Assembly: GCF_028473645.1 (NCBI RefSeq)
Contig: NZ_CP097269.1
Location: 4,172,001-4,236,000, forward strand
From: Acidovorax sp. GBBC 1281
GTDB taxonomy: Bacteria; Pseudomonadota; Gammaproteobacteria; Burkholderiales; Burkholderiaceae_C
DNA: 64,000 bases
Direction of reading: 5' to 3'
Position 1 is the first letter of the stretch. The number at the start of each line of letters is the position of its first letter. Positions 35,966 to 45,038 of the stretch are shown here, one piece after another. A model generated the notes under the pieces. That model was not told where the DNA came from, did not search any database, and saw nothing but the letters and a program-made list of their open reading frames with translations. The translations under genes were made by a program, and so were the position numbers.

Positions 35966-38900
35966 TGAGCAGCATCTCCGAACCCTTCATCCGCAGGCCC
36001 GTCGCCACGGCCCTGCTCGCCCTGAGCGTGCTGCTGGTGGGCGTGCTCGCCTACTTCAACCTGCAGATCTCCTCGCTGCCGCAGGTGGAGTTCCCCTCCA
36101 TCTCGATCTCTGCCAGCCTGCCTGGCGCCAGCGCGGAAACCATGGCCACGTCGGTGGCCACGCCGCTGGAGCGGGCCTTGTCGCAGGTGCCGCAGGTCAC
36201 CTCGATGACCTCGTCGAGCTCGCTGGGCAAGACGCAGATCTCGCTGCAGTTCGACCTCAGCCGCAGCATCGACGGTGCGGCGCAGGACGTGGAGTCCGCC
36301 ATCGCGCGGGCCAACCGGACCTTGCCCAAGACCATGACCTCGCCGCCCAGCTACAACAAGGTCAATCCGGCGCAGGCCACCGTGATGTCGCTGGCGCTGA
36401 CCTCGTCCACGCGCACGCTGACCGAGCTCAACCGCTATGCCGACAATTTCCTGGCGCAGAAGCTGTCCATGGTCCCCGGCGTCGGCCTGGTCGACTACCA
36501 CGGCCAGCAGCGGCCGGCGGTGCGGATACGCCTCGATCCGGACGCCCTGGCCGCGCGCGGGCTGACCCTGGCCGACGTGCGCTCCATCGTCGGGTTGAGC
36601 ACAGTGAGTGCGCCCAAGGGCAGCATCAACGGGACGGACAAGACCGTATCGCTGAACACCACCGACCAGTTGCAGCGCGCCGAGCAGTTCGACCAGCTGG
36701 TGGTGGCCTACAAGGCGGGCGCACCGATCCGCCTTGGCGATCTGGGCACCGTGGTGCACGCGGCCGAGGACGTGCGCCAGGCCGCCGGCATCAAGGGCCA
36801 GCCCACGGTCATCGTGGACATCCACCCGCAGCCGGGCTTCAACATCGTGGACACGGCGCAGACCATCCGCCAGCAACTGCCACAGCTCACGGCGAGCATG
36901 CCGCGCGACGTTGCGCTCCAGGTGGTGGGCGAGCGCACGCAGACCATCACCGCCGCCGTGGCGGACGTCAAGTTCACCCTGCTGCTGTCCATCGCGCTGG
37001 TGGTGATGGTGATCCTCGGCTTTCTGCGCAACCTGACCAGCACTCTCATCGCCAGCATCACCATCCCCCTGGCGCTGCTGGGCACCTTCGCGCTGATGTA
37101 CCTGATGGGGTATACGCTGGACAATCTGTCCATCATGGGCCTGAGCATCGCCGTGGGCTTCGTGGTGGATGACGCCATCGTCGTGCTGGAAAACATCGCG
37201 CGCCACCGTGAGCAGGGCAAAAGCGCCCTGCAGGCCGCGCTGGACGGAACCCGCGAGGTCGGTTTCACCATCGTCTCCATGACGCTGTCGCTGATCGCCG
37301 TGTTCATCCCGCTGCTGCTCATGGGTGGCATGGTCGGACGCCTGTTTCGGGAGTTCGCGATCACGCTGAGCACGGCCATCCTGGTCTCGGGCGTGGTCTC
37401 GCTCACGCTGGCACCCATGCTGTGCGCCCGCCTGCCCGGAAATGGCCATCCGTCCAACGAGAGCCTGAGCGTCTGGGCCGGCCGCGCCTTCGAATGGATC
37501 GAGCGCGGCTACGAGCGCGGATTGGATGTGGCGCTTCGCCACCAGCGCTCCGTGCTGGCCCTGGCAGTGGCGACCATGGTCGCCACCGCGGCCCTCTACG
37601 CCTGGGTGCCCAAAGGCTTCTTCCCGATGCAGGACACGGGCCTGCTGAGCGCCACGGTCGAAGGCGCACCGGACATCTCGTTCGACGCCATGCGCCAGCG
37701 CATCTCGCAGGTCAGCGAGGCGCTGCATACGGACCCCGACGTGCAGACCGTCTACTGGTGGATCGGCCCCAACCCGACCATCAGTCAGGGCAAGATGATG
37801 GTGTCGCTCAAACCTTTTGACCAGCGCAGCGCCACGGCGGCGCAGATCATGGCCCGGCTCAAGACGCGCGCGCTGGTGGTGCCCGCCGTCAAGACGTCGA
37901 TGCAGATGATCCAGGACATCCAGATCGGCGGCCGCGCCGCCAAGGCGCAGTACCAGTACACCTTGCAGGCCGGCGACGTGAACGAGCTCGACCACTGGAG
38001 CAGCCTGCTGCAGGCGCGGCTGAAATCGCTGCCGCAACTGGTGGACCTGGGGTCGGACCGCCAGCCCTCGGCGGCCGAAACCACGCTCAAGATCGATCGC
38101 GACACCGCCTCCCAGTTGGGGGTGTCGATCCAGGCCATCGACGATGCGCTGTACGACGCCTTCGGCCAGCGCCAGGTCGCCACGCTGTTCACCCAGCTCG
38201 ACCAGTACAGCGTGATCCTCGAGCTCGATCCCGCCTGGCAGCTGTCTGCGGAAACCCTCAAGCACCTGTACGTGCGCTCCTCCAGCGGCCCCGACCTGGT
38301 TCCCCTGAGCACGCTCGCCTCCCTTCAGCAGGGCGTGGCCCCCGTGACGATCAACCACCAGGGCCTGTTCCCGTCGATCACCCTGTCCTTCAACCTCGCG
38401 CCCGGCGCTGCGCTGGGAGACGCCGTGGCGGCTGTCCACGCAGCCTCCACCGCCATCGGCATGCCGGACACAGTGACGGGCACCTTCCAGGGCACGGCCC
38501 AGGCGTTCCAGGATTCGCTGCGCACCCAGCCCTGGCTGATCCTGGCCGCGATCCTCACGGTCTACGTAGTGCTGGGGGTGCTGTACGAGAGCCCCATCCA
38601 CCCACTGACCATCATCTCCACGCTGCCGTCGGCCGCATTGGGAGCCTTGCTGGCCCTCAAGCTGTGCGGCCTGGACCTGGGCATCCTGGGCATGATCGGC
38701 ATCATCCTGCTGATCGGCATCGTCAAGAAGAACGCCATCATGATCGTGGACTTCGCACTCGAGGCCCAGCGCAACCAGGGCCTGACGCCGCTGGAGGCTA
38801 TCCGCCGTGCCTCCGTGCTGCGCCTGCGCCCGATCCTGATGACCACGCTGGCGGCATTGCTGGGCGCCGTGCCCCTGGCCTTCGGCCACGGGGCCGGATC

Positions 38901-39090
38901 GGAGATGCGCCAGCCGCTCGGCATCGCCATCGTCGGTGGCCTGGCGGTATCCCAGGTCCTGACGCTGTACACGACCCCGGTCATCTACCTCTGGTTCCAG
39001 CGCCGGTCCGACGCATGGACCCGCCGGCGGTCCCGACACCACCCGGATCAGCCGAATGGCCAGCCCCGCCTGCCTGCCGCCGTGTCCTGA
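35962..39090 (+). CDS. RND multidrug efflux pump inner-membrane transporter (MdtB/MdtC/MuxB-like)
   Basis: 1042 residues, normal for HAE1 RND pumps. TM1 follows SEPFIRRPVATALLALSVLLV. The TM4 proton-relay motif is VGFVVDDAIVVLENI (Asp-Asp). The second half has the conserved GIVKKNAIMIVDFALEAQ. The start ATG at 35962 overlaps the adaptor stop; a longer in-frame reading from 35665 is antisense-like noise. Only one pump subunit gene is present, whereas Mdt and Mux systems use two. Substrates unknown. Confidence 0.94.
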   Translation: MMSSISEPFIRRPVATALLALSVLLVGVLAYFNLQISSLPQVEFPSISISASLPGASAETMATSVATPLERALSQVPQVTSMTSSSSLGKTQISLQFDLSRSIDGAAQDVESAIARANRTLPKTMTSPPSYNKVNPAQATVMSLALTSSTRTLTELNRYADNFLAQKLSMVPGVGLVDYHGQQRPAVRIRLDPDALAARGLTLADVRSIVGLSTVSAPKGSINGTDKTVSLNTTDQLQRAEQFDQLVVAYKAGAPIRLGDLGTVVHAAEDVRQAAGIKGQPTVIVDIHPQPGFNIVDTAQTIRQQLPQLTASMPRDVALQVVGERTQTITAAVADVKFTLLLSIALVVMVILGFLRNLTSTLIASITIPLALLGTFALMYLMGYTLDNLSIMGLSIAVGFVVDDAIVVLENIARHREQGKSALQAALDGTREVGFTIVSMTLSLIAVFIPLLLMGGMVGRLFREFAITLSTAILVSGVVSLTLAPMLCARLPGNGHPSNESLSVWAGRAFEWIERGYERGLDVALRHQRSVLALAVATMVATAALYAWVPKGFFPMQDTGLLSATVEGAPDISFDAMRQRISQVSEALHTDPDVQTVYWWIGPNPTISQGKMMVSLKPFDQRSATAAQIMARLKTRALVVPAVKTSMQMIQDIQIGGRAAKAQYQYTLQAGDVNELDHWSSLLQARLKSLPQLVDLGSDRQPSAAETTLKIDRDTASQLGVSIQAIDDALYDAFGQRQVATLFTQLDQYSVILELDPAWQLSAETLKHLYVRSSSGPDLVPLSTLASLQQGVAPVTINHQGLFPSITLSFNLAPGAALGDAVAAVHAASTAIGMPDTVTGTFQGTAQAFQDSLRTQPWLILAAILTVYVVLGVLYESPIHPLTIISTLPSAALGALLALKLCGLDLGILGMIGIILLIGIVKKNAIMIVDFALEAQRNQGLTPLEAIRRASVLRLRPILMTTLAALLGAVPLAFGHGAGSEMRQPLGIAIVGGLAVSQVLTLYTTPVIYLWFQRRSDAWTRRRSRHHPDQPNGQPRLPAAVS

Positions 39091-39129
39091 TCCGCCCCGC
39101 CCCTGCTTGCCATGCCCCTAAGCCTGCCC

Positions 39130-39290
39130 ATGACCAACGACACCTTTCCGCCCATCTCCGCGCCTCTGCTCCCCGGCGCTGCGCAAGTGCTGCCAAAGTC
39201 GTGCCTGCGCGCCATGGCATTGCAATCGCCCCAAGGCGGCCCCTACAGTCTGGACTTGAATGCGGGCGAATGCGTTGCCATCACCGGCCC
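39130..39290 (+). repeat. 161-bp tandem duplication, first copy (dead fetA start)
   Basis: This segment is repeated without a mismatch that I can see at 39291-39451. It contains the start codon and first 53 codons of the ABC ATPase gene. As 161 is not a multiple of three, this first copy stops just after entering the second copy (short frame 39112-39294). The second copy carries the complete gene. Confidence 0.93.
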
Positions 39291-39962
39291 ATGACCAACG
39301 ACACCTTTCCGCCCATCTCCGCGCCTCTGCTCCCCGGCGCTGCGCAAGTGCTGCCAAAGTCGTGCCTGCGCGCCATGGCATTGCAATCGCCCCAAGGCGG
39401 CCCCTACAGTCTGGACTTGAATGCGGGCGAATGCGTTGCCATCACCGGCCCATCGGGCAGCGGCAAGAGCGTGCTGCTGCGCCTGATCGCCGACCTCGAC
39501 CCCCACGAAGGCGACGTGGAGCTGTATGGCCGATTGCGCTCCACCTGGCCCGCGCCCGAGTGGCGCCAGCAGGTGGTGTACCAGGCGGCCGAGCCTGCCT
39601 GGTGGGCGGCGACGGCGGGCGAGCACATGGGCGCAGCGACCACGCAGGCCCTCGCACTGCTGCTGGCGCAGCTGGGACTCGAGCCCGCCATGCTCACGGC
39701 GGACATCACCCGCCTGTCCACGGGCGAGCGCCAGCGCATGGCCCTGGTGCGCTCGCTTTCGCGCCAGCCGCGGGGCCTGCTGCTGGACGAACCCACTGCG
39801 TCCCTGGATGTCGCCAGCACCCTGGCCGTGGAACGGCTGATCACCAGCAGGATGCGCAGTGACGGGCTGGCCGTGGCCCTGGTCACCCACTCCCATGAGC
39901 AGGCGCAGCGCATGGGGAATCGCTGGCTGCAGGTGCGCGACCACCAGGTGCACCCGCTATGA
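39291..39962 (+). CDS. fetA: ABC ATPase of a FetAB/YbbLM-type iron exporter
   Basis: 223 residues with Walker A GPSGSGKS (53-60), signature LSTGERQR, Walker B GLLLDEPT and a switch His in VALVTHSHEQ. In E. coli FetA with FetB exports iron and increases peroxide resistance. The start lies at the junction of the 161-bp tandem duplication. The TGA overlaps the fetB ATG, so the pair is coupled. Confidence 0.86.
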   Translation: MTNDTFPPISAPLLPGAAQVLPKSCLRAMALQSPQGGPYSLDLNAGECVAITGPSGSGKSVLLRLIADLDPHEGDVELYGRLRSTWPAPEWRQQVVYQAAEPAWWAATAGEHMGAATTQALALLLAQLGLEPAMLTADITRLSTGERQRMALVRSLSRQPRGLLLDEPTASLDVASTLAVERLITSRMRSDGLAVALVTHSHEQAQRMGNRWLQVRDHQVHPL

Positions 39963-40756
39963 ACGTTATCCACCTACAGGCCACGGACCTGGCCATTGCC
40001 GCCCTGCTGGTGGTGGCCAGCGCCGCCACATCATTCGCCCTGCACCTGCAGATCCACAGGCAGCTGCTATGGGCGGCTGCACGCATGGTGCTGCAACTGC
40101 TGCTGGTGGGGCTGCTGCTGCGCCTGGTGTTCCGCTCCGGCTCCGCGCCAGCCACCGTGCTGATCGTGCTGCTGATGATCGCCGCGGCGGCACGCGAGGT
40201 GGCCGTACGCCCATCAGAGCGCCTGCGCGGCCTGGCCAACTACCGCATCGGCGCGATGGTGGTGGGCGCTTCCAGCGCCGCTACGGTGTGCCTGGCGCTG
40301 CTCACCGCGATCCAGCCATCGCCCTGGTACGACCCGCGTTACGCCATTCCGCTGATGGGTATCGTGCTCGGCACGGTGCTGAACTCGGCCAGCCTGGCGC
40401 TGGACACGTTCTACGGCGGGCTCAGGGCCAGCCGTGCTGCCGTGGAGGCGCGCCTGTGCCTGGGCGCCAGCCTGCGCGAGGCGTTCATGCCCCTGGCGCT
40501 CACCTCCATACGCCGCGGCCTGATTCCGCTCATCAACCAGATGTCGGCCGCAGGAATCATCACCCTGCCAGGGATCATGACAGGCCAGTTGCTGGCAGGG
40601 ATGGACCCGCTGGAGTCAGTGAAGTACCAGATCCTGCTTTTGTTCCTGCTGACCGGCGCGGGTTGCCTGGCGTCTGCAGGCGCCGTCTGGCTGGCAAGCC
40701 TGTGCGTGAGCGATGACCGCCAGCGCCTGCGGCTCGATCGCCTGCGTGACAGGTAA
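39959..40756 (+). CDS. fetB: FetB/YbbM-type iron export permease
   Basis: 265 residues, about seven TM helices. The conserved central block is LMGIVLGTVLNSASLALDTFYGGLR and the loop RLCLGASLREAFMPLALTSIRRGLIPLINQM is typical of the UPF0014 family. The GIITLPGIMTGQLLAGMDPLESVKYQI segment is also conserved. It partners with the ATPase encoded just upstream. Confidence 0.9.
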   Translation: MNVIHLQATDLAIAALLVVASAATSFALHLQIHRQLLWAAARMVLQLLLVGLLLRLVFRSGSAPATVLIVLLMIAAAAREVAVRPSERLRGLANYRIGAMVVGASSAATVCLALLTAIQPSPWYDPRYAIPLMGIVLGTVLNSASLALDTFYGGLRASRAAVEARLCLGASLREAFMPLALTSIRRGLIPLINQMSAAGIITLPGIMTGQLLAGMDPLESVKYQILLLFLLTGAGCLASAGAVWLASLCVSDDRQRLRLDRLRDR

Positions 40757-40812
40757 TCCCCGTGTCTGGGGCCACGTCGTGGCCCGCAGCGGAAATGTCT
40801 CTGACACATTCA

Positions 40813-40829
40813 CTTAAGCCCTCTTTAAT
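40813..40829. promoter_or_regulatory. PmrA box upstream of glycosyltransferase operon
   Basis: CTTAAG-CCCTC-TTTAAT fits YTTAAK-N5-YTTAAK at every position, 42 bp upstream of the ATG at 40871. It links the glycosyltransferase pair to the PmrAB-like system 14 kb away. Confidence 0.75.
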
Positions 40830-40870
40830 GCAGCCCGCCAACACTGCTGCCATTGTCAGAAAGTGAACTC

Positions 40871-41947
40871 ATGCACCATTCTCTCGTGTTGGATTACAGG
40901 GCTATGTCGGTGCCTGTCGGCGTACTGGATGCAGCGGAATCCCTTGAACCATCCGTTGCTGACAAGCCCATTCTGGGTACCGACGAGGCCCCCCGCTCCA
41001 AGCTGCCCAGCCTGTCATGCGTTGTCCCTTGCCACAACGAGGGGTGCAACCTGGAATTGCTGCTCCCGACACTCGTCGACATTCTCGAGATGCACACCCG
41101 TGCCTGGGAGATCATCCTGGTCGATGACGGAAGCACCGATGAAACGCTAGCCACGGCGCAGCGCTGGACCGGGGTACCGGGAGTGCGGTGCGTTCAGCTG
41201 TCACGCAACTTCGGCAAAGAAGCGGCGCTGACGGCGGGGCTGCAGGAGGCTGACGGCGAGGTCGTGGTGATGCTGGATGCGGACCTGCAGCACCCCCCGC
41301 TGCTGATCGCGGAGTTCATCCGCCATTGGCAGGCCGGCGCGGACGTGGTTTATGCGCAGCGCCACAACCGCGACGACGAGCACCTGACCAAACGCATTGG
41401 CGCGCGCTGGTTCTATGCTTTGATGAATGTGGGTGGCGGCTTCGAGATTCCCCCAGGTGCTGGCGACTTCCGGCTCATGGATCGGGCTGCGGTGGCCGCC
41501 TTGCTGGCGATGCCGGAACGCACCCGCTTCATGAAAGGTCTCTACGCCTGGGTGGGTTTCCAGGCCGTCGCCGTGCCCTATGTGCCGGCCGCGCGCGTGC
41601 ATGGCAGCAGCCGGTTCAATCTGCTCAAGCTCATCGGACTCTCCATGGACGGCCTCACAGCCTTCACCAAGTGGCCGTTGCGTGCCGTCAGCATCGTCGG
41701 AACCGTCCTGGCCGTTCTGGCCTTCCTCTATGGCGTGTACCTGAGCATCGACTACCTGCTCAATGGCCACGCGGTGAGTGGCTGGACCACCATCGTCGTG
41801 AGCCTGATGCTTTTCGCCGGAATACAGATGGTTTCCCTGGGGCTGGTGGGCGAGTACGTCGGCCGTGTCTTCGAAGAGGTGAAGGCGCGCCCGCTGTTCG
41901 TGGTGCGCAGCCGTTTGGGCCGTGGTTTGAAGGCCAGCAGCAAATGA
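40871..41947 (+). CDS. Undecaprenyl-phosphate glycosyltransferase, GT2 (ArnC/FlmF/GtrB-like)
   Basis: 358 residues from the ATG at 40871 (an upstream TTG at 40853 is possible). The GT-A fold is shown by SCVVPCHNEG, ILVDDGSTDET and the metal-binding DADLQHPP. Two C-terminal TM helices (SIVGTVLAVLAFLYGVYLSI and VVSLMLFAGIQMVSLGLVGEY) anchor it. Such enzymes load a sugar onto undecaprenyl phosphate. The next gene encodes an ArnT-like transferase (ATGA overlap) and a YdjC deacetylase follows, so an N-acetylhexosamine donor is plausible. Confidence 0.9.
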   Translation: MHHSLVLDYRAMSVPVGVLDAAESLEPSVADKPILGTDEAPRSKLPSLSCVVPCHNEGCNLELLLPTLVDILEMHTRAWEIILVDDGSTDETLATAQRWTGVPGVRCVQLSRNFGKEAALTAGLQEADGEVVVMLDADLQHPPLLIAEFIRHWQAGADVVYAQRHNRDDEHLTKRIGARWFYALMNVGGGFEIPPGAGDFRLMDRAAVAALLAMPERTRFMKGLYAWVGFQAVAVPYVPAARVHGSSRFNLLKLIGLSMDGLTAFTKWPLRAVSIVGTVLAVLAFLYGVYLSIDYLLNGHAVSGWTTIVVSLMLFAGIQMVSLGLVGEYVGRVFEEVKARPLFVVRSRLGRGLKASSK

Positions 41948-43518
41948 GCGACAGTATTCCCGAGAGCCGTCCCCATCCCCGCGAACTGCTGACGGCAGGC
42001 CTTGTCCTGTTCGCCCTGCTTGCGTTGACCGCATGGGCTCGGCCGCTCATGCTGCCCGACGAAGGGCGCTATGCAGGGGTGGCATGGGAGATGCTGCGCT
42101 CCGGCGATTGGGCGACGCCCACGCTGGATGGCATGCCTTTCTTCCACAAGCCGCCGCTGTTCTACTGGATCACGGCAGCGGCGATGTCGGTCTTTGGCGT
42201 GGGAGAGTGGTCGGCGCGCGCAGCCCCATTGGCGGGAGCGTGGCTCGCCGGCTTCGGCATGTTCGCCTTCGTCTGGCGCTGGGCCGGCAGGCGCCAGGCG
42301 CGGCTCGTCGCCATGGTGCTCCTGGCGCAGCCGCTGTTCTACATCGGCGGCCAGTTTGCCAACCTGGACATGTTGGTGGCCGGATGCATCACGGCCACGA
42401 TCCTTCTGGCGGCTCATTCGGTGTTGTGCCGAGAGGCCGGACTGCATGGGCGCCTGGCGCTGGTTGCTGCCTATGCTTTCGCGGCCCTGGGCGTGCTGTC
42501 CAAAGGACTGATCGGCATGGTTCTCCCGGGAATGGTCATCGTGGTCTGGATGGTGCTCAGGGGGCGCATGCGAGGCTTGCTGGGCATGCTGTCGCTTCCG
42601 GGCCTGGCGGCTTTCCTGGCCATCGCCGCGCCCTGGTTCGTGGCGATGCAGATGCGATTCCCTGAGTTTTTCGACTACTTCTTCCTGGAGCAGCATTTTC
42701 GGCGGTTTACCGGCACCCAATTCAACAACGCCCAGCCATGGTGGTTTTACCCAGCGCTCTTGCTGCTGTTTCACAGCCTTTGGCTCCCCTGGATCGTCCG
42801 CACACTCATGCCCTCGCGCCTGGCCACTTTGCGGGCCGATTCAATACGGCTTTTGATGGGGGTGTGGGCGTTTTTGATCGTGGGCTTCTTCTCCCTTCCC
42901 CATTCCAAGCTCGTGGGCTACATCCTGCCGGCTCTGGCACCACTGGCGTACTTGCTGTGCGAGGCCTTCGCCAATGCGGGGCAGTCCCCCAGAAAAACAA
43001 TGGTGCACTGGTGGTATGGCGCTTCGATCGTGGCCGCGCTTATGTCTTTGGGGGCCATCGCCTATCTATCGTTGAACCCGGACAATTCCAATCGCGCCCT
43101 CGCGCAGGTACTGCGCAGCGAGCATGCGGCTGGGGAGCCGGTGTTCATGCTCGAGCGCTACCACTATGACGTGGCGCTGTATGCGCGCCTGCTGCAACCG
43201 CCCGTGGTCGTCGACGCCTGGAACGACCCTGGCATCCCGCGCACGGACAACTGGCGCAAGGAGCTGGCGGATGCATCACGCTTCGCGCCGGAGGCAGCGA
43301 AGAACCTCCTGTTGCTGCCCGAACGCCTGCCCAGCGCCCTCTGCTTGGCGCCCGTCAGCTGGGTGATGGGGCCACCCGGCCGGGCCGATAGCCTGCCGTT
43401 CCTGGCCCATGCCAAGGTGGTCTACCGCGCGAAGGAGGTGGTGCTGTGGCGCGTCGAGCGCAGCCAGGCCCAGGCGGTCAATTCCCTGCGCTGCGAAGGA
43501 ATGTCCAATGCCGGCTGA
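41944..43518 (+). CDS. ArnT/FlmK-like lipid-linked glycosyltransferase (GT83)
   Basis: 524 residues with about 11-12 TM helices and the GT-C first-loop motif PDEGRYAGVAWEML (catalytic Asp-Glu). FFHKPPLFYW is typical of ArnT and relatives, and a C-terminal periplasmic portion follows. It should transfer a sugar from undecaprenyl phosphate to lipid A at the periplasmic face. Start overlaps the GT2 stop. It overlaps the converging GtrA-like gene by 41 bp. Confidence 0.9.
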   Translation: MSDSIPESRPHPRELLTAGLVLFALLALTAWARPLMLPDEGRYAGVAWEMLRSGDWATPTLDGMPFFHKPPLFYWITAAAMSVFGVGEWSARAAPLAGAWLAGFGMFAFVWRWAGRRQARLVAMVLLAQPLFYIGGQFANLDMLVAGCITATILLAAHSVLCREAGLHGRLALVAAYAFAALGVLSKGLIGMVLPGMVIVVWMVLRGRMRGLLGMLSLPGLAAFLAIAAPWFVAMQMRFPEFFDYFFLEQHFRRFTGTQFNNAQPWWFYPALLLLFHSLWLPWIVRTLMPSRLATLRADSIRLLMGVWAFLIVGFFSLPHSKLVGYILPALAPLAYLLCEAFANAGQSPRKTMVHWWYGASIVAALMSLGAIAYLSLNPDNSNRALAQVLRSEHAAGEPVFMLERYHYDVALYARLLQPPVVVDAWNDPGIPRTDNWRKELADASRFAPEAAKNLLLLPERLPSALCLAPVSWVMGPPGRADSLPFLAHAKVVYRAKEVVLWRVERSQAQAVNSLRCEGMSNAG

Positions 43519-43933
43519 GCACGTAGGTGATCAAGGCCACGCCGATCAGAACAGCCGCAAGCTTCAGCGAATACCACCTCGCATTCCCTGCAAGCAGCAG
43601 TGCGTAGGCGGTCTGGTTGATGGCGAAGCCGAGACCCGAAACGAGCACGAAGCGAAGCGCGGATCGCAAGAGAGGAGCGCGGTGGCCGCGAAAGGTCAGC
43701 CGGTAGTGGCCAACAAAGGAGACGACCATGGCGACGATCCAGCCTGCCAGGTTGGACGCCAGGGGCTGCCATCCAAACGACTCCACGAGGCCAACCACCA
43801 CGCTCCAGTGCAAGGCTGCAGCGCAACTGCCCACCGCAACGAAGAGCAGGACGTGATGGACCCGATGGAGGCGGGCGAGCGCACGCTTGAGCAGGCTATC
43901 GGTGGGCATCGTCCTCATCGTGCGCCCGAGCAT
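43478..43933 (-). CDS. GtrA-family small membrane protein (flippase-like)
   Basis: 151 residues from ATG 43933 (alternatives at 43918 and 43909). There are four TM segments, with FVAVGSCAAALHWSVVVGL, GWIVAMVVSFVGHYRLTF, FVLVSGLGFAINQTAYALL and the C-terminal TYVLSRHWTFL typical of GtrA. GtrA proteins are thought to flip undecaprenyl-phosphate-linked sugars. It would complete the GT2-ArnT pathway, but it is on the opposite strand, converging on the ArnT-like gene and divergent from the deacetylase gene. Confidence 0.82.
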   Translation of the reverse strand: MLGRTMRTMPTDSLLKRALARLHRVHHVLLFVAVGSCAAALHWSVVVGLVESFGWQPLASNLAGWIVAMVVSFVGHYRLTFRGHRAPLLRSALRFVLVSGLGFAINQTAYALLLAGNARWYSLKLAAVLIGVALITYVLSRHWTFLRSAGN

Positions 43934-43939
43934 AGCCGC

Positions 43940-44788
43940 GTGTGCGTCTGCGTGGATGATTTTGGACTGACGGACGGCATCGGCGATGCCGCGCTGCAAC
44001 TCATCGACATGCAGCGCGTGCAGGCCATCGGGTGCATGGTCGGCGCCCCCGCATGGAGCGTCTGGAGCGGCCAGGCCCGCCGGCTCGACGCAGGGGCCGT
44101 TGACGTGGGCCTGCACCTGGACCTGACCGAGTTCACACTGCAGCCTGCGACGCGCATGGATTTGCCGCAATGGATCGTGCGCAGCTACCTCGGCCAGCTC
44201 GACACGGGTGCGGTGCGCGCGGAGATCCGGGCGCAACTCGGTGTGTTCGAAGACGCCGTGGGGCGGCCGCCGGCGTATGTCGATGGCCACCAGCATGTGC
44301 ACCAGCTGCCCGGCGTGCGCCGGGAACTGGTCGACGAATTGCTCGCCCGCTATGGAGGGTGTTCAAGCCCGCGGCCGTGGCTACGGGCCACCACCGCGGC
44401 CGCGGGCTTGCATCCCGCATCCCACGGTGGCTGGCGCAGTTGGGCCAAGGCACAGGTCATTGCAGGCCTGGGCCATCGAGGCATGCGCTCACTGGCTCGC
44501 GCCCACGGTTTTTCGCAGAACGCAGGGCTTTTGGGCGTCTATGGCTTCGATGCAGATGCACTTGGCTATTTTTCACTGTTGGCCGCTGGGCTCTCGACCA
44601 GTCGCGACGCCACCCTGCTCATGTGCCATCCCAGTCGCAGCCACGATGCGTTCGACGCGATCGGAGCTGCACGTCGGATTGAATTCGAAGTGCTGCATGG
44701 GCCGCAGATGGGGCGACTCCTGGCGGAGTCCGGTGTTTGCCTGCAGCCCATGAGGCGGATACTGGCACGCGGCCGTGCGCCGGACTGA
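43940..44788 (+). CDS. YdjC/ChbG-family carbohydrate deacetylase (NaxD-like)
   Basis: About 282 residues from GTG 43940, beginning MCVCVDDFGLTDGI, the metal-binding Asp-Asp start of the YdjC fold. It continues with VGLHLDLTEF and YVDGHQHVHQLP (His ligands) and LMCHPSRS. ChbG deacetylates chitobiose. NaxD (Francisella, Acinetobacter) and the Bordetella homologue deacetylate undecaprenyl-linked N-acetylhexosamine before it is placed on lipid A. The adjacent GT2, ArnT-like and GtrA genes favour the NaxD role. The exact start is uncertain. Confidence 0.85.
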   Translation: MCVCVDDFGLTDGIGDAALQLIDMQRVQAIGCMVGAPAWSVWSGQARRLDAGAVDVGLHLDLTEFTLQPATRMDLPQWIVRSYLGQLDTGAVRAEIRAQLGVFEDAVGRPPAYVDGHQHVHQLPGVRRELVDELLARYGGCSSPRPWLRATTAAAGLHPASHGGWRSWAKAQVIAGLGHRGMRSLARAHGFSQNAGLLGVYGFDADALGYFSLLAAGLSTSRDATLLMCHPSRSHDAFDAIGAARRIEFEVLHGPQMGRLLAESGVCLQPMRRILARGRAPD

Positions 44789-45038
44789 CCGGCTTTCGCT
44801 ACCCATGCCGGAGTCGCCACGCACAGGGCGACCTATCCCTCGTTTCCACACTTTCCATGGACGTCCCGAGCAGAATCGCACCCCACAGGCGCAGCCCTGC
44901 GGGGCCCACGGTAACCATGCCGAGGTTTCGAGCCCGTTGCCTGCAGCCTTGACGGGATACGGCGCCCTTCTTGCATGCCGTAGGGTTCAAATCAAGCCTT
45001 GTAGGCTGCCCCAAAACTGGTGCGTCTGAGGAAAAAGC

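Noticed and set aside
35665..39090. Fusion of an adaptor C-terminus to the RND pump (1141 codons in frame)
   Set aside because: The first 99 codons are an out-of-frame reading of the adaptor gene; the pump has a normal start at 35962 overlapping the adaptor stop.
39112..39294. Separate 60-residue gene
   Set aside because: It is the out-of-frame first copy of a tandem duplication of the fetA start.
40757..40800. GGGCCACG/CGTGGCCC hairpin after fetB as a terminator
   Set aside because: The stem is good, but there is no T tract and the loop is a single base; not called.
43478..44302. 274-residue GtrA-like protein
   Set aside because: The first ~120 codons are antisense to the YdjC-like deacetylase; the real protein starts near 43933.
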